Source of the DNA: SHZI01 sp031409515
Lineage (GTDB): Bacteria; Pseudomonadota; Gammaproteobacteria; Steroidobacterales; GCA-2729495
DNA: 64,000 bases
NCBI GenBank assembly: GCA_031409515.1
Contig: JANNXJ010000045.1
Span: 92,532 to 156,531 of the forward strand
Direction of reading: 5' to 3'
Shown one piece after another: positions 45,723-54,618 of this stretch. The notes beneath the pieces were generated by a model. That model had not been told where the DNA came from. It saw only the letters and a list, made by a program, of their open reading frames with translations, and did not search any database. Position numbers and translations under genes: made by a program. Position 1 is the first letter of the stretch; each line of letters begins with the position of its first letter.

Positions 45723-46229
45723 CTAGCCGGTTGCTGGAGGGGAGGCAACGTCGTCGCTCACCTTCTGCTCGTCGATTAGCGTACGTCGCTCCAGCCGCCC
45801 GTTCTTGAACCACTGCCAGACCCGCGCCCGGTAGCCACCGCAGTCGCTGAGCTGGATCATCTCGTAGACATAGACGCCCGGCTCGTGGTGCCGGACCCAG
45901 TAGAGCATGCTTGTGCGGGCAAATTCGTCCAGGGCCACATCGGCTGCCCAGCCCCTGATCAGTTCTCCCTGCCAGATGAGCCGGCCACCGCGGATTAGCG
46001 CGGGGAAGTCGCGGACCTCGGTGCGGCCGTCAGCCCAGGTGTAGTGATTGGTCTGGTGGTAGGTGCCTGGCTGGTTCGGGGGGAATCGGCAGTACAAACG
46101 CGAGCGGTGCTGGTCGACCTGCTGGCCCTTCGCGTCGTAGTGCCGGTAGGTACCGTCCCAGACGCCTTCATGACGGGCGAGAGTAGATACCTGGGCCTTG
46201 AAGTCGATGACGTTCTTGACGCTCTGCAT
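45723..46229 (-). CDS. Lipocalin-like protein, DUF3598-type
   Basis: A 168-residue protein starting at ATG 46229. HEGVWDGTYRHYDAKGQQVDQHRSR at the front and the repeated beta-strand pattern (TYHQTNHYTW, GRLIWQGELIRGWA, VYVYEMIQL, YRARVWQWFKNGRL) suggest a small beta-barrel of the DUF3598/lipocalin-like sort. Such genes often sit near photolyases and light-response genes, but no function is established. The start gives an acceptable upstream GGGAAG site. Family assignment is from general pattern and is uncertain. Confidence 0.6.
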   Translation of the reverse strand: MQSVKNVIDFKAQVSTLARHEGVWDGTYRHYDAKGQQVDQHRSRLYCRFPPNQPGTYHQTNHYTWADGRTEVRDFPALIRGGRLIWQGELIRGWAADVALDEFARTSMLYWVRHHEPGVYVYEMIQLSDCGGYRARVWQWFKNGRLERRTLIDEQKVSDDVASPPATG

Positions 46230-46587
46230 GATGCTTTGCTTCCCTGCGGTTGGACTGGCTGAAGGAAAGCACGCTGACGGAGAGGGCGTGCTGACAAATC
46301 TCAGGGGCATGACTTATGTCATTGGAGAAAGCAGGGCGGGGATACAGATGGGCAGATCAGCTTCGCACACGCTTCTCGGCAAAGCTCTAGCGACCCAGCC
46401 CATCTGGACGCCATCAGGAATCAATATCGTGCCACTCGAGCCGGGCACTGCTGATCGTGACCAACGTACTCCGTGAACCCCCGCCGGCGGCCTCCGACCG
46501 CGGCGCGGTGAGTGGCTACGGAATCCGGACGCGCCGGGTCGAACAGGCCCCAGACTGACTGCTTCACCTGCCAGCCTGGAGACCGAC
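46230..46587. other. Gap between the lipocalin-like gene and DUF1838 gene
   Basis: About 360 bases between divergent genes with no recognisable gene. It contains an imperfect palindrome ATGACTTATGTCAT (about 46309-46322) that could be an operator, and a GC-rich stretch near 46480-46500. Promoters for both neighbours presumably lie here; none is called individually. Confidence 0.4.
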
Positions 46588-47445
46588 ATGACCCTGCGAG
46601 TGCTGCAATCCCCCGGCCTGACCACGGAGAAGGACCCGGAACTGAATCTGGACGACCCGGAAACCAACTTCATGTCGCTGATGAAGCTGCGTGGGGACCT
46701 CAGTGGCAAGGACTTCTTCTTCGCCTTCCCCGGCCAGGCCTGGGCCATGGTGCCCCAGGAGCAGAATCTCAAGTGCTTCCGCACGTTCGGCTTTGGCTCG
46801 GGACGGCTGGAAAAGGTCGCCGAGGGCTACCGGATTTTCAGCCGGGAAGTGCTCTTCTATCTCGACCCCGTAACGGGGGAAATCCTGCAGGAGTGGAGCA
46901 ATCCGTTTCTCGGCGGGCGCAAGGTGGAGGTCGTCCACATCCAGAACGACCCGGTCAACGGCGTCTTCGCTCGTTCGGGCCCGGGTCCTCTGGCGCCGCC
47001 CTACCCCTACGTGAGCTGCGGCGACATGGTGGCCTTCCAGTGGAACTTCTTCATCCAGCATCCGGCGGCGATGAAGCGCAAGGAATACCCGCTCTACTCC
47101 TCCGGGGACATCGATCAGCACGCCGAGCTGTGGGGGCTGATCGGCAGAAAGTCCGACATCCTCAACCCGGACACCACCTCCGCCTACTGCACGATGTCCT
47201 GGAGCCGGGTTGCCGACTGGCTGCCATTCATGGAGATGGGGAACGCGCCGGGCAAGATGGTATTCCACAGCCATTCGCTCAAGCTCATGGACGGACCCCG
47301 GGAGCTGCCCCGCAAGATCCTGGACTACATCGAGAAGCACCACAGCGAGTACCTGGCGGCGCCCACGGTGTGGAACGGGCCGCAGATGACCAGTTCCGCG
47401 CAGGTCTTCAAGGGGATCATCGACAAGCGGCGGGCGGGACAGTAA
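46588..47445 (+). CDS. DUF1838 family protein
   Basis: A 285-residue protein of the DUF1838 family. Typical stretches are KLRGDLSGKDFFFAFPGQAWAMVP, FRTFGFGSGRLEKV, NPFLGGRKVEVVHIQNDPVN and SSAQVFKGIIDKRR at the end. The family is common near oxidoreductases and in degradation clusters of proteobacteria, but its activity is unknown. ATG 46588 follows a GGAG (CTGGAGACCGAC). It is convergent with the transglycosylase fusion. Confidence 0.88.
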   Translation: MTLRVLQSPGLTTEKDPELNLDDPETNFMSLMKLRGDLSGKDFFFAFPGQAWAMVPQEQNLKCFRTFGFGSGRLEKVAEGYRIFSREVLFYLDPVTGEILQEWSNPFLGGRKVEVVHIQNDPVNGVFARSGPGPLAPPYPYVSCGDMVAFQWNFFIQHPAAMKRKEYPLYSSGDIDQHAELWGLIGRKSDILNPDTTSAYCTMSWSRVADWLPFMEMGNAPGKMVFHSHSLKLMDGPRELPRKILDYIEKHHSEYLAAPTVWNGPQMTSSAQVFKGIIDKRRAGQ

Positions 47446-47459
47446 CCCGGCCCCGCACT

Positions 47460-49469
47460 TCAGCTGCTGAACTGCGGGTGCCCGGTGACGGCGTTGCGCC
47501 AGGTTGCATCGCCATCGGCAGCCCCCAGAGGTGCCTGAGCGTCACTGCGCTGCCATTTGCTCAGCCACTCGGCGCCGAGCAGCTCGCGCCCGTGAGGCAG
47601 CGCTGTTGCCAGGGGCGACATGGCAATGGTGGTTTCCTGCTTGGGGCCAGCAGCGCAACCTCGGGCCACGAAGAACCCTGCCGCCAGTAGTGCCGCCCGC
47701 ACGCTGGTGGAGTAGGTGTAGGTAAACAGCTCCGTCGCCTGGTGCCGACAAAGCTCTGCCAGTTCCCGGAAGGCCTGCAGCGTCCACAGGGCGCTGTCTG
47801 TCTTGAGTGAGAACGGGTCGAAGAACACGATGTCCGGCACCGGCGCATCGTGCTTGCGTTCCGTGAAGTCACCGGCCAGCAGCAGCCATTCGAGGCTGCC
47901 TGTTGCCGTTGACCAGCGATTGTTGGCCAGCAGCTGGTTCGGCGCGGCATGCCGCAGGTGTTTGAACCACCGCGTATGCCGGAGCGCCAGTTGCAGGGAA
48001 TCCAGATCACTTTCAAAACTCACCACCTGCAGGCGACGGCGCAGCTTTTCAGCCGGCAGGGACTCCGCGGCATTGATGGCCGCCATGGCATTGGCAGCGG
48101 CACCCAGGCCAACATCCCAGATCACCAGCGGTGCGGTATCCGGCGCCTGCAGGCGCTCCACCAGTCGCGACTGCTCCACATAGAGTGACCGCGCCTCTTC
48201 GGTCGGATCATTGACCGAGTGCATCACTTCCCCGGAAACCGTATCGCGTATCCGCCCGATGTCGTCCCGTACCACGATCTCATAGCGCCCCTTTCTCAGG
48301 TTCGCTGCCTTGCGGGTCGCCTGGGTGCGAAGGCGGGTCTTGGGGCCGTAACTGTCCCGGGCATCGAGTACGTCCCGCTGGGCACGATAGAACTCCAGCC
48401 AGGTGCCGGCCAGTATGTGCTGGCGCATGGTGCGCATCAGCTGCATGTAGAAGTGCAGGTTGTGCACCCCCACCAGCTGGGTGGCCTGAGAGTCGTAGGT
48501 CGCCCGCAGGTGACACAGATAAGCGATGGAGTAGGTCTTGCAGGTGGGGCAGCTGCAGCTGGGGTCCAGCGCGCCCTCGTTGGTCCGATAGGCCCCGCGC
48601 CGCAGGTCCCGCCGACCCTGGCTCGTAAAGGCCACGCCCTGCGCGGCCAGGGCCGTGGGCAGTATGCAGTCGAACATGTCCACGCCCCGATGTACGGCTT
48701 CGAGCAGATCCCGGGTGGTGCCGACCCCCATCAGGTAGCGTGGCTTGTCCGCCGGCAGGACCTCAGTCACGGTGGCGGTGCAGTCTTCGCGTTCGGCCAC
48801 ACTTTCGCCCACAGCCAGGCCACCGATGGCAAAGCCGTCGAAGGGCAGCTGGGTAATGGCCCCGGCGCTCTCGAGGCGCAGATCGGCGTAGCACGCGCCC
48901 TGCACGATGCCGAACAGGGCCTGGGGTGAATCGCCCCGGGCCTCCAGGCTGCGTTGTGCCCAGCGGTGCGTGAGCTCCATGGCGTGGCGCGCCGTGGCCC
49001 GGTCCACAGTGGATGGCACGCACTGATCCAGCACCATCATGATGTCCGAGCCAATCGACTTCTGCATGGCAATGCTGCGTTCGGGGCTCAGACAGATGGT
49101 GCTGTTATCCACATAGCTTCTGAACTCGGCACCGTCCTCCCCCATGTTGCGGCTGTCGGGCAGCGAGAAGATCTGGAAGCCGCCGGAGTCGGTCAGCACC
49201 GAGCGTGGCCAGTTCATGAACGCATGAATGCCACCGAATTTCTCAAACAGCTCCGGACCAGGGCGCAGCAGCAGATGGTAGGTGTTGGCGAGCAGCACCT
49301 GGGCGCCACTGTCGAGAAGGTCTTCGCGACGCTGGCCCCGCACGGACGCATGGGTACCCACCGGCATGAAGGTGGGCGTCAGCACCTCGTTGTGCTGCGT
49401 GCGAAACCGGGCCGCCCGCGCGCGTGACTCCGCAGCAGTCGCTTCAAGTTGGAAATGCAGCCGGGACAC
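47460..49469 (-). CDS. tRNA-guanine transglycosylase fused to an MnmC-like methyltransferase
   Basis: A 669-residue bifunctional protein. Residues 1-370 are a TGT: DSGGFQ (Asp94), QGA..YADLR, GFAIGGLAVGE, RGVDMFDCILP, and the zinc ligands Cys305, Cys307, Cys310 and His336 (CSCPTC... HNLHFY). Residues about 395-640 are a Rossmann SAM methyltransferase of the DUF752/MnmC-N type: EARSLYVEQSRL, VIWDVGLGAAANAMAA, VSFESD and VFFDPFSLK. The tRNA-recognition motif PTRNARNG of TGT reads PTALAAQG here, so its substrate may differ. GTG 49469 is used; upstream codons run antisense to another gene. It is the only TGT seen in the window. Confidence 0.93.
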   Translation of the reverse strand: MSRLHFQLEATAAESRARAARFRTQHNEVLTPTFMPVGTHASVRGQRREDLLDSGAQVLLANTYHLLLRPGPELFEKFGGIHAFMNWPRSVLTDSGGFQIFSLPDSRNMGEDGAEFRSYVDNSTICLSPERSIAMQKSIGSDIMMVLDQCVPSTVDRATARHAMELTHRWAQRSLEARGDSPQALFGIVQGACYADLRLESAGAITQLPFDGFAIGGLAVGESVAEREDCTATVTEVLPADKPRYLMGVGTTRDLLEAVHRGVDMFDCILPTALAAQGVAFTSQGRRDLRRGAYRTNEGALDPSCSCPTCKTYSIAYLCHLRATYDSQATQLVGVHNLHFYMQLMRTMRQHILAGTWLEFYRAQRDVLDARDSYGPKTRLRTQATRKAANLRKGRYEIVVRDDIGRIRDTVSGEVMHSVNDPTEEARSLYVEQSRLVERLQAPDTAPLVIWDVGLGAAANAMAAINAAESLPAEKLRRRLQVVSFESDLDSLQLALRHTRWFKHLRHAAPNQLLANNRWSTATGSLEWLLLAGDFTERKHDAPVPDIVFFDPFSLKTDSALWTLQAFRELAELCRHQATELFTYTYSTSVRAALLAAGFFVARGCAAGPKQETTIAMSPLATALPHGRELLGAEWLSKWQRSDAQAPLGAADGDATWRNAVTGHPQFSS

Positions 49470-49583
49470 GCGCGAAGGATAGGGCAAACACAGCGGCTCG
49501 CGGTAGCACCGCTCCAGCCCGGCACACGGCAGTCCCGATTCGCGCGCTGGCGGCGTGTGTCTCTTTCGGTCTATTCTCTGTGC

Positions 49584-50381
49584 ATGATGAAAAAAGTCCT
49601 GAAAACCTTGGGCGCCCTGCTGGGGCTGGTCGTCGTGCTCGTCGCGGCGCTCGTGCTCTTCGTCCTGCTGACGCTGAAAGCCAGCGCGCCGGGCAACGAG
49701 TTTGCCCTGCAGCCATTGCCTGCCGGTGGGGGACGCAGCGTGATCGTCTTCGGCGCCACGGGCAAGCTGGGCACCGAGCTTGTGCGGGACCTCAGGGAGC
49801 ATGGCGATCAGGTCACGGCCTTCGTCCGGGCCAGCTCGGACCGCAGCCAGCTTGAACCCCTGGGTGTGAACTTTGCGGTGGGCGACGTGCTCGATCCCGA
49901 GTCGGTGCGGTTGGCCTTCCAGGGTGGGAAGTTCGACGCTGTCATTGCCGCCGTCGCGGGGCTTTCCGAGCCGGACCTGGACCGGCAGGGCAACGTCAAC
50001 GTCGCGGACGCCGCCCTGGCCAGCGGCGTCCAGAGGGTGATTTTCATCAGCACCGTGGGCGCCGGCGACAGCCGCGACGCCGCCCCGCTGATCTCGCGCC
50101 TCGCGCTCTCCAAAATCCTGCCCCAGAAGACGGCGGCGGAAGAGCATTTCCGGGCCAGCAGCCTCAGCTACACCATCCTCCGGCCCGGCGGCCTGCCGCC
50201 CGGCGTGGTGCCCACGGGCCGAGGGCTCCTGAGCGACGATCCCTCCACCATGGGCTTCATCAAGCGTCCCGACCTCGCGCGGTTGGTCCTCAGGGTGCTG
50301 TACGACGATCGCACCATCGGCAAGACCCTTGCGGCGGTGGATCCGGGCTTGCAGCGGCCCTGGGAGGCTGGTGATCCCTAG
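49584..50381 (+). CDS. NAD(P)-binding SDR-like protein with a membrane anchor
   Basis: A 265-residue protein: N-terminal membrane helix (LGALLGLVVVLVAALVLFVLL), then an atypical/extended SDR domain (VIVFGATGKLGTELVRDLREHG, the GxxGxxG loop; LRPGGLPPGV). It resembles NAD(P)H-binding, NmrA/SDR-a5 type proteins that act on quinones, isoflavones or as redox sensors. No catalytic YxxxK is obvious. ATG 49584 (then ATG 49587) chosen because upstream codons are antisense to the transglycosylase. Stop overlaps that of the convergent YjdF gene by four bases. Confidence 0.82.
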   Translation: MMKKVLKTLGALLGLVVVLVAALVLFVLLTLKASAPGNEFALQPLPAGGGRSVIVFGATGKLGTELVRDLREHGDQVTAFVRASSDRSQLEPLGVNFAVGDVLDPESVRLAFQGGKFDAVIAAVAGLSEPDLDRQGNVNVADAALASGVQRVIFISTVGAGDSRDAAPLISRLALSKILPQKTAAEEHFRASSLSYTILRPGGLPPGVVPTGRGLLSDDPSTMGFIKRPDLARLVLRVLYDDRTIGKTLAAVDPGLQRPWEAGDP

Positions 50382-51007
50382 CGGCGGGGAGAGAGTTCCT
50401 GAGCAAAGGGCAGGGGTCCTGGCCGTCTCAGCACAAAATAGAGCGTGGTCGCCAACAGGGCGCCCAGGGTATCGGCCAGCATGTCCTTCTGTGCATCCCA
50501 AATGTCACCCTGGCTACCCAGATAAGCGAGCCCGGCTTCCGGGGCAGCCGTTGCAGCGAACAGCCACTCGATGATTTCGTACAGGGCCGCGATACTCGCG
50601 ATCGTCAGGACCGGGTAGGTGAACAGCAGGAAGCGATTCGCTACCAGGCTGCGTCTGTCCAGCCACTCGGCAACGGCGAACGCATAGAAGCCCACCGAGA
50701 AATGCGCCATGCGGTCAAAGTTATTGCGCTGAAAGCCGAAGAGGTCCGTTACCCACCCAAAAGGGACGAGGGCAAAGGTGTAATGCCCCCCGATCGTGTG
50801 CAGGCCGATGAGCACAAACATCAGACTGTAGGCGAGATTTGAAAACGTCACCCCGCGGCGGGCCAGAATCACGATCACGCCAATGATGATCCAGACCGTC
50901 AGATTCTCGGCGAACCATATGGAGCGCTCATGGGGGTTAATCGCCAGTGCAGCGCACAGCGGCACGTAGATGAGCAGCAGAATGTTCAGGAGCCTGGACT
51001 GGAACAT
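50378..51007 (-). CDS. Inner-membrane protein, YjdF/DUF2238 family
   Basis: A 209-residue membrane protein with about six predicted helices (FQSRLLNILLLIYVPLCAALA, VWIIIGVIVILARRG and others) and the DUF2238 motifs GGHYTFALVPFGW, NNFDRMAHFSVGF and LGSQGDIWDAQKDM, where conserved His, Asp and Gly may bind a ligand. Function unknown. It is followed by, and partly overlapping at the 3' end with, the SDR-like gene; upstream it faces the hydrolase gene in the same direction. Confidence 0.9.
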   Translation of the reverse strand: MFQSRLLNILLLIYVPLCAALAINPHERSIWFAENLTVWIIIGVIVILARRGVTFSNLAYSLMFVLIGLHTIGGHYTFALVPFGWVTDLFGFQRNNFDRMAHFSVGFYAFAVAEWLDRRSLVANRFLLFTYPVLTIASIAALYEIIEWLFAATAAPEAGLAYLGSQGDIWDAQKDMLADTLGALLATTLYFVLRRPGPLPFAQELSPRR

Positions 51008-51017
51008 GGAAACCCCC

Positions 51018-51908
51018 TCAAACCGTGCGCCTGAGAAACGCCACCATGCGCTCGATGGCGGGCCGTGCAGCAGGCAGGAACTCCATCTGCATGTAGCCGT
51101 GGGGCATGCCCGCGTCGACGAAGTACTCGTAGGGCACGCCCGCGACGGCCAGCGCTTTCACGAGCGCCTCCGCCTGGATGCTCAACGGATCGGCACCGCC
51201 CACCACAATGTGACTGGGCGGGAGCCTGGCGGCCGCACGGAGTGGCGAAACCTGCGGATCGCCCAGAGTCACCCCGCCGCTGCCGGTACTCAGATAGCTG
51301 CCCATCATCATCTCGACCATCCCGCGAGCGGCGTCCGCGGCAGGCGTAACCACTTCCGGAGGGGGGAGGCCGTCGCGGAGCAATTCGAAGTCGAAAATGC
51401 CGTACAAGAGCAGCGCCGCCTTCGGCCGCTCCGGGGTGCCGGCAAGCTCAGCAGCCACGGCAGCAGCCAGGTTTGCCCCCGCACTGTCACCACCCACGGC
51501 GAGGCGCGGCCCATCACCGCCGAAGCGCGCCGCCTCTCGACAGGCCCAGCGCGTGGCGGCGAGACAGTCCTCGAAGGGCGTCGGGAACGGGTGCTCTGGG
51601 GCGAGCCGGTAGTTCACGTTGAACACGAGGTAGCCCGCCTCGGCAAAGCGATAGGCGAGTTTCCGATGCGTCTTTGCGCTGCCGCACACCCAGCCGCCGC
51701 CGTGCAGGTAGACGAGCACCGGGTGCGAACCCTGGCCCGTGCCCTGGTCTGTGCCCTGGCCCCGGGGCACGATGACGTCGGCGGTTACGCCGTCCCCCGC
51801 GGGGACCGCTTCGTGAAACGCGCCGACTTCGGGCAGATCGGCGTTCATGAGCGGCGCGTACTCGTCGACCATGCGGCGCATCTCGGCGATGCTTGGGAAC
51901 TGGGACAT
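51018..51908 (-). CDS. Alpha/beta hydrolase, hormone-sensitive-lipase type
   Basis: A 296-residue esterase-like protein. HGGGW (oxyanion) and GDSAG (nucleophile elbow Ser) are the HSL-family motifs; the acid is in GADPLSIQAEAL and the His in AGMPHGYM. ATG 51908 gives the family length; an earlier ATG (51983) would overlap the divergent serine-hydrolase start. Acts on short-chain esters or related substrates; natural substrate unknown. It is 74 bp from the divergent gene. Confidence 0.92.
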   Translation of the reverse strand: MSQFPSIAEMRRMVDEYAPLMNADLPEVGAFHEAVPAGDGVTADVIVPRGQGTDQGTGQGSHPVLVYLHGGGWVCGSAKTHRKLAYRFAEAGYLVFNVNYRLAPEHPFPTPFEDCLAATRWACREAARFGGDGPRLAVGGDSAGANLAAAVAAELAGTPERPKAALLLYGIFDFELLRDGLPPPEVVTPAADAARGMVEMMMGSYLSTGSGGVTLGDPQVSPLRAAARLPPSHIVVGGADPLSIQAEALVKALAVAGVPYEYFVDAGMPHGYMQMEFLPAARPAIERMVAFLRRTV

Positions 51909-51981
51909 CTGGGCCTTGTCTGCCGGTGACTCGCCGCGAGTATGCGGCAGGAAGGTTGCGCTTGGCCTATCCTCTCGCACC

Positions 51982-53193
51982 ATGAGTAAACAACCCACCA
52001 AGCGCCGCCGCCGGATCGGCCTCTGGCTGCTGCTCATCGCTGTCGTCGCCATCCAGGTGGTCTACTGGCAGGACCCCTGGTTCTGGCGCAATTACGTCCG
52101 TTTCTTTCAGAGCGGCGATCCCACGGGCGTGGAAATGCTGCCGCCGGGCGAGGAGATCCGGGGCGACGGCTCCTACGTGCTGCCCGTGGCGGCGCCGGAG
52201 CAGCGCACGGTCAGTGCGGCAGCGCTGGCGGACATGGAGCGCTTCGCCGCAGAGTACGGCTCCCACGCGCTGATCGTGATCCACAAGGGCGTCATCCAGG
52301 ACGAGTGGTACGCACCCCACTGGCAGCGGGATCTGCTGACCCAGTCCCAGTCCATGCACAAGTCGCTCATGGGGCTCTTCGTCGGGATGGCCATCGCCGA
52401 CGGCAAGATCGGCTCGGCCGACGACCCCGTGGGCAAGTACCTGGACGAATGGCGTGACGACCCGCGGGGCAGGATCACGCTCCGGCAGCTCATGCAGATG
52501 AGCTCGGGTCTAGCCCAGTACGCCTTCACGCTGAACCCCTTCACCGACGACAACCGCTGGCTCAATTCCGGTTTTTCCGGCGACGTGATGCTGCGCACCC
52601 CCCTGGCCGACTGGCAGCCGGGGACGCGGTACGACTACAACAACGTCAACTCCGAGCTCCTTGGCATGGTTCTCGTGCGCGTGTATGGCCAGCGCTATTC
52701 CGCACTCCTGCGGGACCGGCTCTGGCTGCCTATGGGCGGCGAACGGGCGTTCGTGCACACGGACCGGCCCGGCGGACGCGCCTACACCTCCTGCTGCCTC
52801 ATGGCCCCGGCCATGGACTGGGCCCGCCTCGGCATGCTCCTGCTCAACCGGGGCGAGGTGAACGGCCGGCGGATCGTGTCGGAGGAGTGGTTCCGGGAAA
52901 TGATCACCCCCTCGCCGTCGGCCGGCTTTTATGGACTGCAGATCTGGCTGGGCTACGGCGATCCCGCCGTGCCGCCGGAGCACGCCGGTTCTTCCGGCGC
53001 TATCGCCCCCGGCCCGTTTCTCGCGCGGGACACCTTCATGACCTGGGGCCGCGGGCAGCAGCACGTCTTCGTCGTCCCTTCCCGGGAACTCATCGTAGTG
53101 CGGCTCGGTCCTGCGCTGGGCCGGAGCCCGATCAAGCCGGGCTTCGACGTCACCTACCTGGTCAATACGGCAATCCGGGGTCTTGAGCCCTGA
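51982..53193 (+). CDS. Membrane-anchored serine hydrolase, beta-lactamase/esterase family
   Basis: A 403-residue protein with a basic N-terminus and membrane helix (RIGLWLLLIAVVAIQVVYW), then a penicillin-binding-like serine hydrolase domain. SMHKS is the SxxK catalytic motif, YDYNNVNSE carries the YxN motif, and HAGSSGAIAPG lies near the third motif. Members include class C beta-lactamases, D-amino acid esterases and carboxylesterases; residues cannot separate them. It diverges from the alpha/beta hydrolase and precedes a MATE gene. Confidence 0.88.
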   Translation: MSKQPTKRRRRIGLWLLLIAVVAIQVVYWQDPWFWRNYVRFFQSGDPTGVEMLPPGEEIRGDGSYVLPVAAPEQRTVSAAALADMERFAAEYGSHALIVIHKGVIQDEWYAPHWQRDLLTQSQSMHKSLMGLFVGMAIADGKIGSADDPVGKYLDEWRDDPRGRITLRQLMQMSSGLAQYAFTLNPFTDDNRWLNSGFSGDVMLRTPLADWQPGTRYDYNNVNSELLGMVLVRVYGQRYSALLRDRLWLPMGGERAFVHTDRPGGRAYTSCCLMAPAMDWARLGMLLLNRGEVNGRRIVSEEWFREMITPSPSAGFYGLQIWLGYGDPAVPPEHAGSSGAIAPGPFLARDTFMTWGRGQQHVFVVPSRELIVVRLGPALGRSPIKPGFDVTYLVNTAIRGLEP

Positions 53194-53268
53194 CGGCATG
53201 GCGTTTGGTTATGCGGTCCTCATTGTGATTGGTGTCGCGAGCGGCTGACCTCGGCTGAGCGTACCCTG

Positions 53269-54615
53269 ATGCTGTCCCCGCGGTCGTCCTCGCCACACCT
53301 GCTCGCCCACGCCTGGCGGGAGCTGGCCAGCCTGATGACGCTGGCGACTCCCCTGATCGCGAGCCTGGCGACGGCCTCCCTGATGGGCCTCGTGGACACC
53401 GCCATGCTCGGCCCGCTGGGCGCGCTACCCCTGGCGGCCGTGTCCCTCACCACCAGCGCGCTGGTGATTTTCGCCACCGGTATCTATGGCTTCTTGAGCC
53501 CGGTCGGCATTCGGGTCGGCCATGGCCATGGCGCGGGGGACCCGGACGCTGTGGCCCGTCAGGTCCGGGCGGGACTGCACTGGGCACGTCTCATCGGTGT
53601 GGGAGCCGGGATGACGATGGCGGCTGCACTGCCCTTGCTCGCCTGGCTGGGCCAGCCGCCGGAAGTGGTGGCGATCATCACGCCTTATTGGCTGGCCATT
53701 GCGGCGGGCCTCCTGCCGTTGAGCCTGACGCTGGTCTACAAGCAGGCGCTCGATGCGATTGACCGGCCCTGGCTCGGCGTGCTTCTGGCCGCGTTGTCGG
53801 TCGCCGCCAATGGCGTCTTCAATTACGTGCTGATCTACGGCAAGTTCGGCTTCCCCGCACTGGGGCTGGCCGGCGCGGGACTCGGCACGCTGCTCGCCTT
53901 GAGTCTGGGTGCGCTGGTCCACGCCGCCGTGTGCCGTCGTACGCCAAGCTTGCGCCAGTACTTCGCACCCGTGGTGATTGATACCCCGCTGCGCGCCCGC
54001 TTCGCTGCGGACGGGACCCCGATGGGAGTGCAGTACGCGCTGGAGGGCGGCTCTTTCGCGGTCGCGGGCCTCTTCATTGGCTGGCTCGGTGCGATCCCCC
54101 TCGCGGCCACCCAGGTGGTCATGGCAGTAGCCGGCACTCTCTACATGGTTCCGCTGGGCATGGCCGCTGCGGTGGGCATCCGGATCGCCCAGGCCGCAGG
54201 CGGTGACCAGCACCAGCGACTGCGGGCCATCGGCATGGCCGGCCTGGGCGCGGTCACCGCCTGGATGCTGATCGTGACCCTCATCCTGACCCTCGCGGCC
54301 GACCAGATCGCGGGCCTGTTTATCGACGACGCCCGCGTGATCACGCTGGCGGCCACGCTGTTCCTGGTCATCGGGCTGATGCAGGTGTTCGATGGCGTGC
54401 AGAGCGTGAGCCTGGGCGCACTGCGCGGCATGCTGGACACGAGCTGGCCCACCCGGGTGTCGCTGATCGCCTACTGGCTCCTCGCGCTGCCCCTGGGGTG
54501 GCTCCTCGGATTCCCGCTCGGCTGGGGCGCCGTCGGCGTCTGGGCCGGGTTTGGCCTGGGGCTGGCAGTGGCCGCCGCCGCCCTGCTGTGGCGCTTCACT
54601 CGCCTGACCGCCTGA
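53269..54615 (+). CDS. MATE-family multidrug/cation antiporter
   Basis: A 448-residue membrane protein with about 12 helices of the MATE fold, organised in two similar halves (ATPLIASLATASLMGLVDTAMLG in the first; VQYALEGGSFAVAGLFIGWLG in the second). MATE pumps use sodium or proton gradients to expel cationic compounds. Start ATG 53269. Convergent with the SDR gene, three bases apart. Confidence 0.92.
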   Translation: MLSPRSSSPHLLAHAWRELASLMTLATPLIASLATASLMGLVDTAMLGPLGALPLAAVSLTTSALVIFATGIYGFLSPVGIRVGHGHGAGDPDAVARQVRAGLHWARLIGVGAGMTMAAALPLLAWLGQPPEVVAIITPYWLAIAAGLLPLSLTLVYKQALDAIDRPWLGVLLAALSVAANGVFNYVLIYGKFGFPALGLAGAGLGTLLALSLGALVHAAVCRRTPSLRQYFAPVVIDTPLRARFAADGTPMGVQYALEGGSFAVAGLFIGWLGAIPLAATQVVMAVAGTLYMVPLGMAAAVGIRIAQAAGGDQHQRLRAIGMAGLGAVTAWMLIVTLILTLAADQIAGLFIDDARVITLAATLFLVIGLMQVFDGVQSVSLGALRGMLDTSWPTRVSLIAYWLLALPLGWLLGFPLGWGAVGVWAGFGLGLAVAAAALLWRFTRLTA

Positions 54616-54618
54616 AGT

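Noticed and set aside
46309..46322. Palindrome ATGACTTATGTCAT as a light- or stress-response operator
   Set aside because: Short and seen once; no regulator gene nearby supports it, so it is only noted.
49470..50501. N-terminal extension of the transglycosylase fusion to about 1013 residues
   Set aside because: The extra part is antisense to the SDR-like gene and contains no domain; the GTG at 49469 gives a proper TGT N-terminus.
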